Below are positions 54,136 through 63,329 of a stretch of 64,000 nt of DNA, in pieces. Made by a program: the position numbers and the translations under genes. Every line of letters starts with the position of its first letter. Position 1 is the stretch's first letter. The notes beneath the pieces were generated by a model, which was not told the origin of the DNA, did not search any database, and saw nothing but the letters and a program-made list of their open reading frames with translations. Source of the stretch: Rhodanobacter sp. LX-99 (GTDB taxonomy: Bacteria > Pseudomonadota > Gammaproteobacteria > Xanthomonadales > Rhodanobacteraceae); assembly GCF_018599185.1 (NCBI RefSeq), contig NZ_JAHFVL010000002.1:372001-436000 (forward strand). The letters run 5' to 3'.

Positions 54136-54438
54136 ATGAGCTATCAACCGTCTTACCGTCCGGGCACCGGCACCAGTTCGCTGGCCGTGGTGAGCCTGGT
54201 GTTCGGCATCCTGGCCTGGTGCGTGCTGCCGTTCGTGGGCGCGATCGTGGCGATCATCTGCGGCCACCTGGCGCGCAGCGAGATCCGCCGCAGTCCGCCC
54301 GATGCCCGCATTGAGGGCGACGGCATGGCCGTGGCCGGGCTGGTGCTCGGCTACGTGCAACTGCTGCTGGGCGTGCTGCTGATGTTCGTGGTCATTGCTG
54401 CACTGATCTTCGGTTTCGCCTTCTCGAACTGGCATTGA
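54136..54438 (+). CDS. DUF4190-type small membrane protein
   Basis: 100 aa with two TM helices. 'S-S-L-A-V-V-S-L-V-F-G-I-L-A-W-C-V-L-P' and 'H-L-A-R-S-E-I-R-R' then 'G-D-G-M-A-V-A-G-L-V-L-G-Y' are the classic DUF4190 pattern, a helix pair joined by a basic loop. Function unknown. Its stop overlaps the next start by one base (TGATG), so it is coupled to the SDR gene. Confidence 0.85.
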   Translation: MSYQPSYRPGTGTSSLAVVSLVFGILAWCVLPFVGAIVAIICGHLARSEIRRSPPDARIEGDGMAVAGLVLGYVQLLLGVLLMFVVIAALIFGFAFSNWH

Positions 54439-55202
54439 TGCCGCGCATGCCTTTTGAATTCACCGGGTATCGCATCGTCGTCGCCGGCGGCAGCCGCGGC
54501 ATCGGCCGCAGCATCGCACTGGGCTTCGCCGAAGCTGGCGCGGCCGTGTCGATTTGCGCCCGCGGCGTGGCGGCACTGGAGGAAACCCGCCAGGCGCTCG
54601 CTGCCCACGGCGTGCCGGTGCATGCGCAGAGCTGCGACCTGGCCGACGCCCGCGCCATCGACGCCTATGTGGCGGATGCGGCTGCCGCGCTGGGCGGCAT
54701 CGACGTGCTGGTCAACAACGCCAGCGGCTACGGTTTCGACGACGGCGACGAGGCGTGGAGCGCCGGTTTCAACGTGGACCTGATGGCCGCAGTGCGCGCG
54801 TCGCGCGCGGCCTTGCCGCACCTCAAGGCCTCGCCGCACGGATGCATCCTGCACACCAGCTCGATCGCCGCGTTCCGCCCGCGCGCGAACGGCGCGGCGT
54901 ATGCGGCGGTGAAGGCGGCGCTGAGCCAGTACACCACCTCGCAGGCGCTGGCACTGGCGGAACATCGCATCCGCGTCAACGCGATCGCGCCGGGTTCGAT
55001 CGCGTTTGCCGATGGCCTGTGGGAGCGCCGCAAGCTGGAACAGCCGGAGCTCTACAGCGCCACCCTGGCGAAGATCCCGTTCGGCCGCTTCGGCAAACCG
55101 GAGGAGATCGCCCACGCCGCGTTGTTCCTCGCCTCGCCGTGGGCAGGCTGGATCACCGGCCACACCCTGGTCGTCGACGGCGGACAGATGCTCCATGGCT
55201 GA
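54438..55202 (+). CDS. short-chain dehydrogenase/reductase
   Basis: 254 aa classical SDR: nucleotide motif 'G-G-S-R-G-I-G-R-S' , 'N-N-A-S-G-Y', catalytic Ser in 'H-T-S-S-I-A-A', 'Y-A-A-V-K-A-A-L' with Tyr and Lys, and C-terminal 'I-T-G-H-T-L-V-V-D-G-G'. The Arg after strand 2 (C-A-R-G) suggests NADP preference. Substrate not determinable; the overlaps with DUF4190 upstream and a methyltransferase downstream (8 bases) mark an operon. Confidence 0.9.
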   Translation: MPRMPFEFTGYRIVVAGGSRGIGRSIALGFAEAGAAVSICARGVAALEETRQALAAHGVPVHAQSCDLADARAIDAYVADAAAALGGIDVLVNNASGYGFDDGDEAWSAGFNVDLMAAVRASRAALPHLKASPHGCILHTSSIAAFRPRANGAAYAAVKAALSQYTTSQALALAEHRIRVNAIAPGSIAFADGLWERRKLEQPELYSATLAKIPFGRFGKPEEIAHAALFLASPWAGWITGHTLVVDGGQMLHG

Positions 55203-55977
55203 CGAGAAGAGTGCTTCCCTGCAGTCCACCGCGCGCTTCAGCGACCGCGTGGACGACTACGTGCGCTACCGGCCGGACTATCCGGCAGCGTTGCTGGACT
55301 GGCTGCAGCGCGAGCAGGGCGTGGACAGCGGCTGGCGGGTGGCGGACATAGGCGCCGGTACCGGCATCTCCTCGAAGCTGTTCCTCGACGCCGGCTATCG
55401 GGTGACCGCGGTGGAACCGAATGCGCCGATGCGTGCCGCCGCCGAACGCTGGCTGCAGGCGTACGCGGGCTTCGATGCGGTCGACGGCGGCGCCGACGCC
55501 ACCGGCTTGCCCGACGCCAGCGTGGACCTGGTCGCCGTGGCGCAGGCGTTCCATTGGTTCGACGAGGACGCGGCGCGGCGCGAGTTCGCCCGCATCCTGC
55601 GCCCGCATGGACTGGCGGCGATCTGGTGGAACTCGCGCCGGCTCACCGGCACCCGTTTCCTGGAAGGCTACGAGGCGCTGCTGCTGGCCTATGGCACCGA
55701 CTACACCAGCGTGGCCGAACGCTACGCCGACGACGCGCGCATGCGCGCCTGGTTCGGTACAGGCTTCCGTGGCGCGGCCCGTTTCGAACACGCGCAGCAG
55801 CTGGATTTCGAGGCCTTGCGCGGACGCCTGATGTCGTCTTCGTATGCGCCGAAGGCAGGCCATCCCCGGCACGAACCGATGCTGCGCGCGCTGCGCGAAC
55901 TGTTCGACAGCTGTGCCGAAAACGGCACGGTAAGCTTCGATTACGACACCCGCATCTTTGCGGGCCACCTGGCCTGA
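55195..55977 (+). CDS. class I SAM-dependent methyltransferase
   Basis: 260 aa. N-terminal 'F-S-D-R-V-D-D-Y-V-R-Y-R-P-D-Y-P' is typical of the methyltransf_11 group, followed by motif I 'V-A-D-I-G-A-G-T-G-I-S-S', acidic 'A-V-E-P-N', and 'V-A-V-A-Q-A-F-H-W-F-D' . Small-molecule target likely but unknown. Overlaps the SDR gene by eight bases and precedes pyrD by three, so part of the same transcript. Confidence 0.88.
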   Translation: MADEKSASLQSTARFSDRVDDYVRYRPDYPAALLDWLQREQGVDSGWRVADIGAGTGISSKLFLDAGYRVTAVEPNAPMRAAAERWLQAYAGFDAVDGGADATGLPDASVDLVAVAQAFHWFDEDAARREFARILRPHGLAAIWWNSRRLTGTRFLEGYEALLLAYGTDYTSVAERYADDARMRAWFGTGFRGAARFEHAQQLDFEALRGRLMSSSYAPKAGHPRHEPMLRALRELFDSCAENGTVSFDYDTRIFAGHLA

Positions 55978-55980
55978 TCC

Positions 55981-57018
55981 ATGTACGACATCCTGCGCCC
56001 GCTGCTGTTCAAGCTCGATGCCGAGACCGCGCATCGCGCCACCTTGTATGCGCTGGGCGTGGCCCAGCGCAGCGGTTTTTCGCAGTGGATCGCCAGGCCG
56101 CCGGCGGACCTGCCGACCAAGGTGTTCGGCATCACCTTTCCGAACCCGGTCGGGCTCGCCGCCGGCCTGGACAAGAATGCCGAACACCTGGACGCGCTCG
56201 ACGCGCTGGGTTTCGGCTTCATCGAGGTGGGCACGGTGACGCCGAAGCCGCAACCGGGCAACGACCGGCCGCGCCTGTTCCGGTTGCCGCGGCACGAGGC
56301 GATCATCAACCGCATGGGCTTCAACAACGCCGGCGTCGACGCGCTGGTGCGCAACGTGCAGCAGTCCAGCTACCACGGCGTGCTCGGCATCAACATCGGC
56401 AGGAACAAGGACACGCCGAACGAGAAGGCGGTCAGCGACTACCTGCTCTGCCTGACCCGCGTGTACGAGCTGGCCAGCTACGTCACGGTGAACATCTCCT
56501 CGCCGAATACCCAGGGCCTGCGCGACCTGCAGGAAGAGGCCACGCTGCGCCGCTTCATCTCGGTGCTGCGCGAGGCGCAGGAGCGGCTCGGCTCGCAGCA
56601 TGGCCGACGCAAGCCGATGCTGCTTAAGATCGCGCCGGACCTCGGCGAGGCGGAACTGGACGCGATCGCCGAAGTGCTGCTGCATACCGGCATCGACGGG
56701 GTGATCTGCAGCAACACCACGATCGACCATGCGGCGGTGGCCGACGATCCGCACGGCAACGAAGTCGGCGGGTTGTCCGGCAAGCCGTTGTTCGACCGCT
56801 CCACCGCGGTGCTGAGCGGCATGCATCGGCGCCTGCAGGGCCGCGTTCCGCTGATCGGCGTGGGCGGCATCCTCGATGGCAGCGATGCCGCCGAGAAGAT
56901 GGAGATGGGGGCCTCGCTGGTGCAGCTCTATTCCGGCCTGATCTATCGCGGGCCGCGGCTGGTCGCCGAGTGCGTGAACGAAATCCGCCGCCAGCGCGAG
57001 GACGCCGATGCCGTCTGA
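55981..57018 (+). CDS. pyrD: dihydroorotate dehydrogenase (quinone), class 2
   Basis: 345 aa. Class 2 PyrD oxidises dihydroorotate to orotate at the inner membrane using ubiquinone. The N-terminal helices ([17 protein letters not shown]) that bind the membrane are present. FMN/substrate motifs: '[12 protein letters not shown]', 'N-R-M-G-F-N-N-A-G', 'V-N-I-S-S-P-N-T', 'I-C-S-N-T-T', 'G-V-G-G-I'. Overlaps murB by 11 bases. Confidence 0.96.
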   Translation: MYDILRPLLFKLDAETAHRATLYALGVAQRSGFSQWIARPPADLPTKVFGITFPNPVGLAAGLDKNAEHLDALDALGFGFIEVGTVTPKPQPGNDRPRLFRLPRHEAIINRMGFNNAGVDALVRNVQQSSYHGVLGINIGRNKDTPNEKAVSDYLLCLTRVYELASYVTVNISSPNTQGLRDLQEEATLRRFISVLREAQERLGSQHGRRKPMLLKIAPDLGEAELDAIAEVLLHTGIDGVICSNTTIDHAAVADDPHGNEVGGLSGKPLFDRSTAVLSGMHRRLQGRVPLIGVGGILDGSDAAEKMEMGASLVQLYSGLIYRGPRLVAECVNEIRRQREDADAV

Positions 57019-58078
57019 ACGTATTCACATGCCTGCAGAGCGCACGGACATGGGCGGTTACACGCTCACCGAAAACGCCTCGCTGGCGACGCGCAACACG
57101 TTGCGCGTCGACGCGCGGGCGAAGCTGTTGGCGGAGATCCGCGACGCCAGCAAGCTGCCCGAGCTGCTCGACTTTCCCGCGCTGCGCAACGCTCGCCTGC
57201 TGGTGCTGGGCGAGGGCAGCAACCTGCTGTTCACCGGCGACTTCGACGGTACCGTGCTGGCCATGGCCACCCGCGGCGTGCAGGTGGAAGGCGACGGCGC
57301 CAGCGCGCGCATCGCGGTGGCCGCCGGCGAACGCTGGGACGACTTCGTGCGCTGGACCCTCGGGCAGGGCTACGCCGGCCTGGAGAATCTCATCCTGATT
57401 CCCGGCACCGTCGGCGCCGCACCGATCCAGAACATCGGCGCCTACGGCTGCGAGGTGGCCGAATTCGTCGAGAGTGTGGAAGCGTGGGATACCCGCGAAC
57501 GCCGCGTGGTGACGCTGGACCGCGCCACCTGCGCCTTCGGTTACCGCGATTCGCTGTTCAAGCACGAACCGGGCCGCTACATCGTCACCGCCGTGCGCTT
57601 CGTGCTGCCGCGCAGCCGTCCGCTGCGCACCGACTACGCAGGCATCGCCGAGGAGCTGGCGCGCATGGGCGTGGACAAACCCGCGCCGTTCCACGTCGCC
57701 GAGGCGGTGGTGCACCTGCGCACGCGCAAGCTGCCCGATCCCGCGGTGATCGGCAATGCCGGCAGCTTCTTCAAGAACCCGATCGTCGATGCGGCGCTGG
57801 CCGACGCGCTGAAGCGCGAATACCCCGCGCTGGCCGCCTGGTCGCAGCCCGATGGCCGCAGCAAGCTGTCCGCCGCGTGGCTGATCGAAGCGGCCGGCTT
57901 CAAGGGCCTGCGCGACGGCGACGCCGGCATCTCCAACCGCCACGCGCTGGTGTTGGTCAACCACGGCAAGGCGACGGGGCCGCAGCTGTGGGCGCTGGCG
58001 CAACGGGTGATGCACGGCGTGCGCGAGAAGTTCGGCGTGCAGCTGGAGCCGGAGCCGGTCGTGGTCGGCGCGCACTGA
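57008..58078 (+). CDS. murB: UDP-N-acetylenolpyruvoylglucosamine reductase (type I MurB)
   Basis: 356 aa. MurB reduces UDP-GlcNAc-enolpyruvate to UDP-MurNAc with FAD/NADPH. Seen: 'L-G-E-G-S-N-L-L-F', '[17 protein letters not shown]', the catalytic Ser in 'N-A-G-S-F-F-K-N-P' and a C-terminal '[11 protein letters not shown]'. Length and the Y-R-D-S-L-F-K motif define type I. Starts within the end of pyrD; the alternative start M-G-G-Y-T-L (57050) is closer to the family N-terminus. Confidence 0.95.
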   Translation: MPSERIHMPAERTDMGGYTLTENASLATRNTLRVDARAKLLAEIRDASKLPELLDFPALRNARLLVLGEGSNLLFTGDFDGTVLAMATRGVQVEGDGASARIAVAAGERWDDFVRWTLGQGYAGLENLILIPGTVGAAPIQNIGAYGCEVAEFVESVEAWDTRERRVVTLDRATCAFGYRDSLFKHEPGRYIVTAVRFVLPRSRPLRTDYAGIAEELARMGVDKPAPFHVAEAVVHLRTRKLPDPAVIGNAGSFFKNPIVDAALADALKREYPALAAWSQPDGRSKLSAAWLIEAAGFKGLRDGDAGISNRHALVLVNHGKATGPQLWALAQRVMHGVREKFGVQLEPEPVVVGAH

Positions 58079-58104
58079 GTTTCTGTTGGCGTGCGCGGTT
58101 TTTT

Positions 58105-58135
58105 TGTAGGAGCGCACTCCGTGCGCGATGCTCTT
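58105..58135. repeat. short REP-like palindrome
   Basis: tgtaggagcgcac-tcc-gtgcgcgatgctctt, with a perfect 6-bp stem (58112-58126). The phrase 'gtaggagcgcac...gtgcgc' is a common intergenic repeat in Xanthomonadales as I recall. It lies in the 172 bp between murB and the convergent exporter gene. Confidence 0.55.
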
Positions 58136-58250
58136 GCTGTGTTCAGAGCGAAGAGCTTTCGTGCGCCGGTGGCGCCCGAGTTACTTAATGACTCGCCCTC
58201 CGAAGGAGGACGAAAGCTGTTGCTTTGGAACAACAAAAGGCAAAGCGAAG

Positions 58251-59495
58251 CTACGCGTGAGCCCGCTTCTCGATATCCGGCAAGAACACCGTGATTAACC
58301 CCATCAACGGCAGGTACGCGCACAGCCGGTAGACGTATTCGATCCCGTGCACGTCGGCCAGTCCGCCGAGCACGGCGGCGCCGATGCCGCCCATGCCGAA
58401 GGCCAGGCCGAAGAACAGCCCCGAGATCATGCCGACGCGGCCGGGCAGCAGTTCCTGCGCGTAGACCAGGATCGCCGAGAACGCCGAGGCCAGCACCAGG
58501 CCGATGATCACCGTCAGCGCGCCAGTCCACATCAGGTTCGCGTGCGGCAGCAGCAGGGTGAACGGCGCCACGCCGAGGATCGACACCCAGATCACCCACT
58601 TGCGCCCGATCCGGTCGCCGACCGGACCGCCGATCAGCGAGCCGGCGGCCACCGCGAACAGGAACACGAACAGGTGCACCTGCGCGCTCTGCACCGACAC
58701 GCCGAATTTGTGGATCAGGTAGAAGGTGTAATAGCTGCTGAGGCTGGCCAGGTAGAAATACTTGGAGAAGATCAGCAGGCCGAGGATCGCCAGCGCGCCG
58801 ATGATCTGCCTGCGCGACAGCGCCATCGCCGCGAGGTGCCGCGCCGCCGACTTGCCGCGGGTGGTGTGGTGATGGCTGTACCAGCGGCCCACTTGCAGCA
58901 GCACCACGATCGCCAGCAGCGCGGCGAGCGAAAACCACGCCACGCTGCCGCGCCCGTGCGGCACGATGACCCACGCGGCCAGCAGCGGTCCCAGCGACGA
59001 GCCGGTGTTGCCGCCGACCTGGAACAGCGACTGCGCCAGGCCGTGCCGTCCGCCGGACGCCATCCGCGCCACCCGCGAGGATTCCGGGTGGAACACCGAC
59101 GAGCCGGTGCCGACCAGCGCGGCGGCGAGCAGCAGCACCGGAAAATTCGGCGCGGTGGCGAGCAGCAGCAGGCCGCCGAGGGTGAAACCCATGCCGACCG
59201 GCAGCGAGTACGGCATCGGCCGGCGGTCGGTGACCGTGCCGACCAGCGGTTGCAGCAGCGAGGCGGTGAGCTGGTAGGTCAGCGTGATCAGGCCGACCTG
59301 CGCAAAGTTGAGCTGGAAGTCGTGTTTCAGGATCGGATAGATCGCCAGGATCAGCGACTGGATCATGTCGTTGAGCATGTGCGCGAAGCTGATCCCGCCG
59401 AGCACCGCGAACTGGGTGCGCTCCGTGGCGGGTGTTCCGGTCGGCGACGGAATGGCGGCGGGGGACAGCGGGGCGCTTTCGACGCGGGTCTGCAT
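58251..59495 (-). CDS. MFS exporter, fosmidomycin-resistance (Fsr) type
   Basis: 414 aa, 12 TM helices. 'F-A-H-M-L-N-D-M-I-Q-S-L-I-L-A-I-Y-P-I-L-K' in TM1 and 'L-T-Y-Q-L-T-A-S-L-L-Q-P-L-V-G' in TM2 are the Fsr signatures, with 'G-S-S-V-F-H-P-E-S-S-R' in TM4 and 'G-G-P-V-G-D-R-I-G-R-K' in the A-like loop of the second half. Fsr pumps fosmidomycin out of E. coli; the natural substrate is unknown. Divergent from ppk1. Confidence 0.9.
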   Translation of the reverse strand: MQTRVESAPLSPAAIPSPTGTPATERTQFAVLGGISFAHMLNDMIQSLILAIYPILKHDFQLNFAQVGLITLTYQLTASLLQPLVGTVTDRRPMPYSLPVGMGFTLGGLLLLATAPNFPVLLLAAALVGTGSSVFHPESSRVARMASGGRHGLAQSLFQVGGNTGSSLGPLLAAWVIVPHGRGSVAWFSLAALLAIVVLLQVGRWYSHHHTTRGKSAARHLAAMALSRRQIIGALAILGLLIFSKYFYLASLSSYYTFYLIHKFGVSVQSAQVHLFVFLFAVAAGSLIGGPVGDRIGRKWVIWVSILGVAPFTLLLPHANLMWTGALTVIIGLVLASAFSAILVYAQELLPGRVGMISGLFFGLAFGMGGIGAAVLGGLADVHGIEYVYRLCAYLPLMGLITVFLPDIEKRAHA

Positions 59496-59739
59496 GGGCG
59501 TTCGATCGACAGGGCGGGTTCGGCGGCAGGACCGATGGGGAGCGCCAACCATAGGGCAAACGACCGTCGGCCTGCATGTGCCGGTCGTTTGGCCGCGGGT
59601 GCAAGTGTCATCCTGCGGTCAGGAAAATACCGCAGGCTGAGTGCGGCCTGACCTGCTGGCGCCGTGCCCGCCCCGCCTTGTCCGTGGCGGGCTACCATGC
59701 GGGAACGCTGTATCCACCCTTGCCGGACCCGGTGTACCG

Positions 59740-61905
59740 ATGAGCAGCCGCCTGATTCGCGAAACCTTGCCGACCGACGCTGCCGCGCCAGCCGCCAACG
59801 ATGCCGCGCCGTCGATGCCAGGGCCGGACCTCACCGACAGCCGGCTGTACATCCACCGCGAGCTGTCGCAGCTGCAGTTCAACATCCGCGTGCTGGACCA
59901 GGCGCTGGACGAGCGCACGCCGCTGCTGGAGCGGCTGAAGTTCCTGCTGATCTTCTCCGCGAACATGGACGAGTTCTTCGAGATCCGGGTGGCCGGCCTG
60001 AAGGGCCAGATCGCGCTGGATCACGAGATGATCGGCCCGGACGGCATCCCGCCCAAGCGTGCGTTGGCCGAGATCAGCGAGATCGCGCACCGGCAGATCG
60101 CACGGCAATACGCGATCCTCAACGAGCGCATCCTGCCGGAACTGGTCACGCACGGCATCCGCATCGTTCGGCGCACGCAGTGGACGCACAAGCAGAAGCT
60201 GTGGGTGCGCCGTTATTTCCGCGAGGAGGTGGCGCCGCTGGTCACCCCGATCGGGCTCGACCCGACCCACCCGTTTCCGCTGCTGGTCAACAAGAGCCTC
60301 AACTTCATCGTGCGGCTGGATGGCGTGGATGCGTTCGGCCGCGACTCCGGCCTGGCGATCGTGCCGGCGCCGCGCGTGCTGCCGCGGCTGATCCGCATGC
60401 CGCTGGAAATCTGCGAGGGCGGCGACAACTACGTGCTGCTGTCCTCGATCATCCATGCCCATGCGGAAGAGCTGTTCCCCGGCATGCAGGTGCTTGGCTG
60501 CTACCAGTTCCGGCTGACCCGCAACGCCGACCTCACGCTCGATCCGGAGGACGTCGAGGACCTGGCGCTGGCGTTGCGCGGCGAACTGTATTCGCGCCGT
60601 TTCGGCGACGCGGTGCGGCTGGAGGTGGCCGACAACTGCCCGAAGGATCTGACCGACCACCTGCTCAGGCAGTTCGGCCTCGCCGAGTCGGAACTATACG
60701 AAGTGAACGGCCCGGTGAACCTGGCGCGGCTGTTCCGCATCGCCAACAACGTGAGCTATCCGCAACTGCAATACCTGCCGTTCACGCCGGTGCTGCCGAA
60801 GGCGCTGCAACATGCCGAGGACCTGTTCGAGGTGATCGGCAAACAGGACGTGCTGTTGCTGCACCCGTACGAGTCGTTCGCGCCGGTGGTCGATCTGCTG
60901 CGCCAGGCGGCGAAGGACCCGCAGGTGCTGGCGATCAAGCAGACGCTGTACCGCACCAACGCGAATTCGGAGATTGTCGACGCGCTGGTCGATGCCGCCC
61001 GCGCCGGCAAGGAAGTGACCGCGGTGGTGGAGCTGCGTGCGCGCTTCGACGAGGAATCCAACCTCACGCTTGCCTCGCGCCTGCAGCAGGCCGGCGCGAT
61101 GGTGATCTACGGTGTGGTCGGCATCAAGACGCACGCCAAGCTGGTGCTGATCCAGCGCCGCGAGGGCAGCGAACTGGTGCGCTACGCCCACCTCGGCACC
61201 GGCAACTACCACACCGGCAACGCTCGCCTGTACACCGACTACAGCCTGCTCACCTCCGACGAGGCATTGTGCGAGGACGTGCACAAGCTGTTCAGCCAGC
61301 TCACCGGCATGGGCAAGGTGCTGCACATGAAGAAGCTGCTGCATGCGCCGTTCACGCTGAAGAAGACCCTGCTGGAACTGATCGCGCAGGAAACCGCGCA
61401 CGCCGCCGCCGGCAAGCCGGCGCAGATCATCCTCAAGGTGAACGCGCTGACCGAGCCGAAGATCATCCGCGCGCTGTACAAGGCCAGCATCGCCGGCGTG
61501 CAGGTGGACCTGATCGTGCGCGGCATCTGCTGCCTGCGCCCCGGCGTGGCAGGCGTCTCCGAAAACATCCGCGTGCGTTCGATCATCGGCCGCTTCCTCG
61601 AACACAGCCGCGCCTACTGGTTCGCCAACGACGGCGAGCCGCAGCTGTACCTGTCCAGCGCCGACCTGATGGAACGCAACCTGGACCGCCGCGTCGAAAC
61701 CGCCTTCCCGATCGAGGGCAAGAAGCTGCAGCACCGCGTGCGCAACACCCTGCAGCGGTACCTCGAGGACAACGTCGGCGCGTCGTTGCTGCAGCCGGAT
61801 GGTGAATATCTTCATCCGGCACCCGCCGATAACGAGGCCGTCCACGATGTGCAGGCCGAGTTGATGGAGAAGCTGTGCGGGGCAGCGGCCGGCAGCGCGC
61901 ACTGA
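59740..61905 (+). CDS. ppk1: polyphosphate kinase 1
   Basis: 721 aa. PPK1 makes polyphosphate from ATP through a phospho-His. The N-terminal 'Y-I-H-R-E-L-S-Q-L-Q-F-N-I-R-V', ATP-site 'L-L-H-P-Y-E-S-F', the phosphorylated His region 'G-I-K-T-H-A-K-L-V-L-I' and the second catalytic His in 'F-L-E-H-S-R-A-Y-W-F' are all visible. The ATG at 59740 is used; about 30 residues upstream in frame are not conserved-like. No ppx gene adjoins it. Confidence 0.95.
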   Translation: MSSRLIRETLPTDAAAPAANDAAPSMPGPDLTDSRLYIHRELSQLQFNIRVLDQALDERTPLLERLKFLLIFSANMDEFFEIRVAGLKGQIALDHEMIGPDGIPPKRALAEISEIAHRQIARQYAILNERILPELVTHGIRIVRRTQWTHKQKLWVRRYFREEVAPLVTPIGLDPTHPFPLLVNKSLNFIVRLDGVDAFGRDSGLAIVPAPRVLPRLIRMPLEICEGGDNYVLLSSIIHAHAEELFPGMQVLGCYQFRLTRNADLTLDPEDVEDLALALRGELYSRRFGDAVRLEVADNCPKDLTDHLLRQFGLAESELYEVNGPVNLARLFRIANNVSYPQLQYLPFTPVLPKALQHAEDLFEVIGKQDVLLLHPYESFAPVVDLLRQAAKDPQVLAIKQTLYRTNANSEIVDALVDAARAGKEVTAVVELRARFDEESNLTLASRLQQAGAMVIYGVVGIKTHAKLVLIQRREGSELVRYAHLGTGNYHTGNARLYTDYSLLTSDEALCEDVHKLFSQLTGMGKVLHMKKLLHAPFTLKKTLLELIAQETAHAAAGKPAQIILKVNALTEPKIIRALYKASIAGVQVDLIVRGICCLRPGVAGVSENIRVRSIIGRFLEHSRAYWFANDGEPQLYLSSADLMERNLDRRVETAFPIEGKKLQHRVRNTLQRYLEDNVGASLLQPDGEYLHPAPADNEAVHDVQAELMEKLCGAAAGSAH

Positions 61906-61934
61906 GGTAATCGCAGGTTTCCTGCGCGCACGAA

Positions 61935-61957
61935 AAAGCCGGCGCAAGGCCGGCTTT
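61935..61957. terminator. bidirectional rho-independent terminator
   Basis: AAAGCCGG-(7 nt)-CCGGCTTT, an 8-bp stem; on the minus strand it is followed by five Ts in all, suiting the tRNA-Ala transcript, and on the plus strand by three Ts, serving ppk1. Confidence 0.75.
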
Positions 61958-61976
61958 CCGTCGATCGTAAAATCCG

Positions 61977-62052
61977 TGGTGGAGCGGATGGGGATCGAAC
62001 CCACGACCTCCACGATGCGAACGTGGCGCTCTCCCAGCTGAGCTACCGCCCC
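61977..62052 (-). tRNA. tRNA-Ala (anticodon CGC)
   Basis: Cloverleaf on the minus strand: acceptor GGGGCGG/CCGCTCC, D-arm GCTC-AGCTGGGA-GAGC, anticodon stem CCACG/CGTGG with loop TTCGCAT (anticodon CGC, codon GCG), T-loop TTCGATC, encoded CCA. Confidence 0.95.
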
Positions 62053-62112
62053 ACGGAAGCAGTGAATGTTAGCAGCGTGCGTGGGGGTTCGCCAAGACCT
62101 GATGTGCCAGGC

Positions 62113-63228
62113 TCAGCCGGGCAGCAGGCTGGCCAGGCGGCCGTGCAGCACGTCGCGGCGCCAGCCTTCGAGGAAGTCGGGCCATTCCGCGGTGACCACG
62201 TATTCCTCCAGCACCTTGCGCGGGCACAGCAGGCCGGGCGGCAGGTCGAGTTCGCCGGCGAGGGTGTCGATCAGCTGTTTCATGTCGCCGAGGGCTTTCT
62301 TCGCCTCGCCTTGCGGATGGCCGGGGATGCGCGCGGTGGCGGCGATTTCCTCGGCGCCGACCGCGGGTGCCAGCAGTTCGAACAGTTCGCTGCGCTGGGC
62401 GGCGCGCAGCGCACGCTGGCCGCGGCTGCGCTGTTCGAGATCGCCGGGGCTGGCCGGCGGCTGTTGCGCCAGGCTCAGCGCCAGGGCGTCGTCGAGCAGC
62501 CAGGGACGCGGCACGTCGAGGCGGCGCGCGCTGCGGTCGCGCCACAGCAGCAGGCGGCGCAGCAGGGCCTGTTGCGCGACCGGCCAGTCGGCGGCGCCAC
62601 GCAGCGCGCGTTGCGGCTGCGGGTCGCCGCCGCGGTGGCTGGCGCGCTGCTTCAGGCGCGCGCAGTCTTCGGCATGCCAGGCGCTGCGGTCGCGCTGCTG
62701 CAGGCGCTCGGCCAGCTGCTCGTGGATGGTTTTCAGGTACACGACATCCAGCGCGGCGTAGCTGCGTTGCGAGTCGGTAAGCGGGCGTTGCAGCCAATCC
62801 GAACGGGTCTCGCCCTTGTCCAGGTCCACCTCGGCCAACTCGGCGACCAGCGCGCGGTAGCTCATGCCCAGGCCCATGCCGGCGAAGGCGGCGGCGATCT
62901 GGGTGTCGAACAGGATGTGCGGACCGTCCGGCAGCAGCGGAGCGAGGGTTTCCAGGTCCTCGCCGGCGCTGTGCATGATGGTCATCGCCGGGCCGGCACC
63001 GAGCAGCGGCTGCAGCGCAGCGCCGATGTCGAACGCGAGCGGATCGATCAGGGCGTAGCGCCCATTCCAGCCCAGCTGCAGCAGCGCCAGTTGCGGATAG
63101 AAGGTATTGCGGCGCATGAACTCGGTATCCAGGCCGACGGCGGCGTCGGCGGGTATCGCGGCCAACCACGCCTGCAGCGCATCGGGGCGGTCGATCCAGT
63201 CGGCGGCAGTGGTTTCGGGTGGTGACAT
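62113..63228 (-). CDS. rnd: ribonuclease D
   Basis: 371 aa. The DEDDy 3'-5' exonuclease residues are present: Asp/Glu in 'V-G-L-D-T-E-F-M-R', Asp in 'H-S-A-G-E-D-L-E', and Tyr/Asp in 'S-Y-A-A-L-D-V-V-Y-L'. One or two HRDC domains follow ('R-A-L-R-G-A-A-D-W-P-V' region and a weaker one). RNase D trims tRNA 3' ends. The ATG at 63228 is chosen since the family starts shortly before the first acidic motif. Confidence 0.93.
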   Translation of the reverse strand: MSPPETTAADWIDRPDALQAWLAAIPADAAVGLDTEFMRRNTFYPQLALLQLGWNGRYALIDPLAFDIGAALQPLLGAGPAMTIMHSAGEDLETLAPLLPDGPHILFDTQIAAAFAGMGLGMSYRALVAELAEVDLDKGETRSDWLQRPLTDSQRSYAALDVVYLKTIHEQLAERLQQRDRSAWHAEDCARLKQRASHRGGDPQPQRALRGAADWPVAQQALLRRLLLWRDRSARRLDVPRPWLLDDALALSLAQQPPASPGDLEQRSRGQRALRAAQRSELFELLAPAVGAEEIAATARIPGHPQGEAKKALGDMKQLIDTLAGELDLPPGLLCPRKVLEEYVVTAEWPDFLEGWRRDVLHGRLASLLPG

Positions 63229-63329
63229 CAGTACTCCTTGGAAAGGCGCGTGGCGCGGATTGCCCTGTCGGCGGTTTGTGCCTATGGTGAGCAGCGCACG
63301 ATAACAGGCCGCACCAAGGACGCCCATCT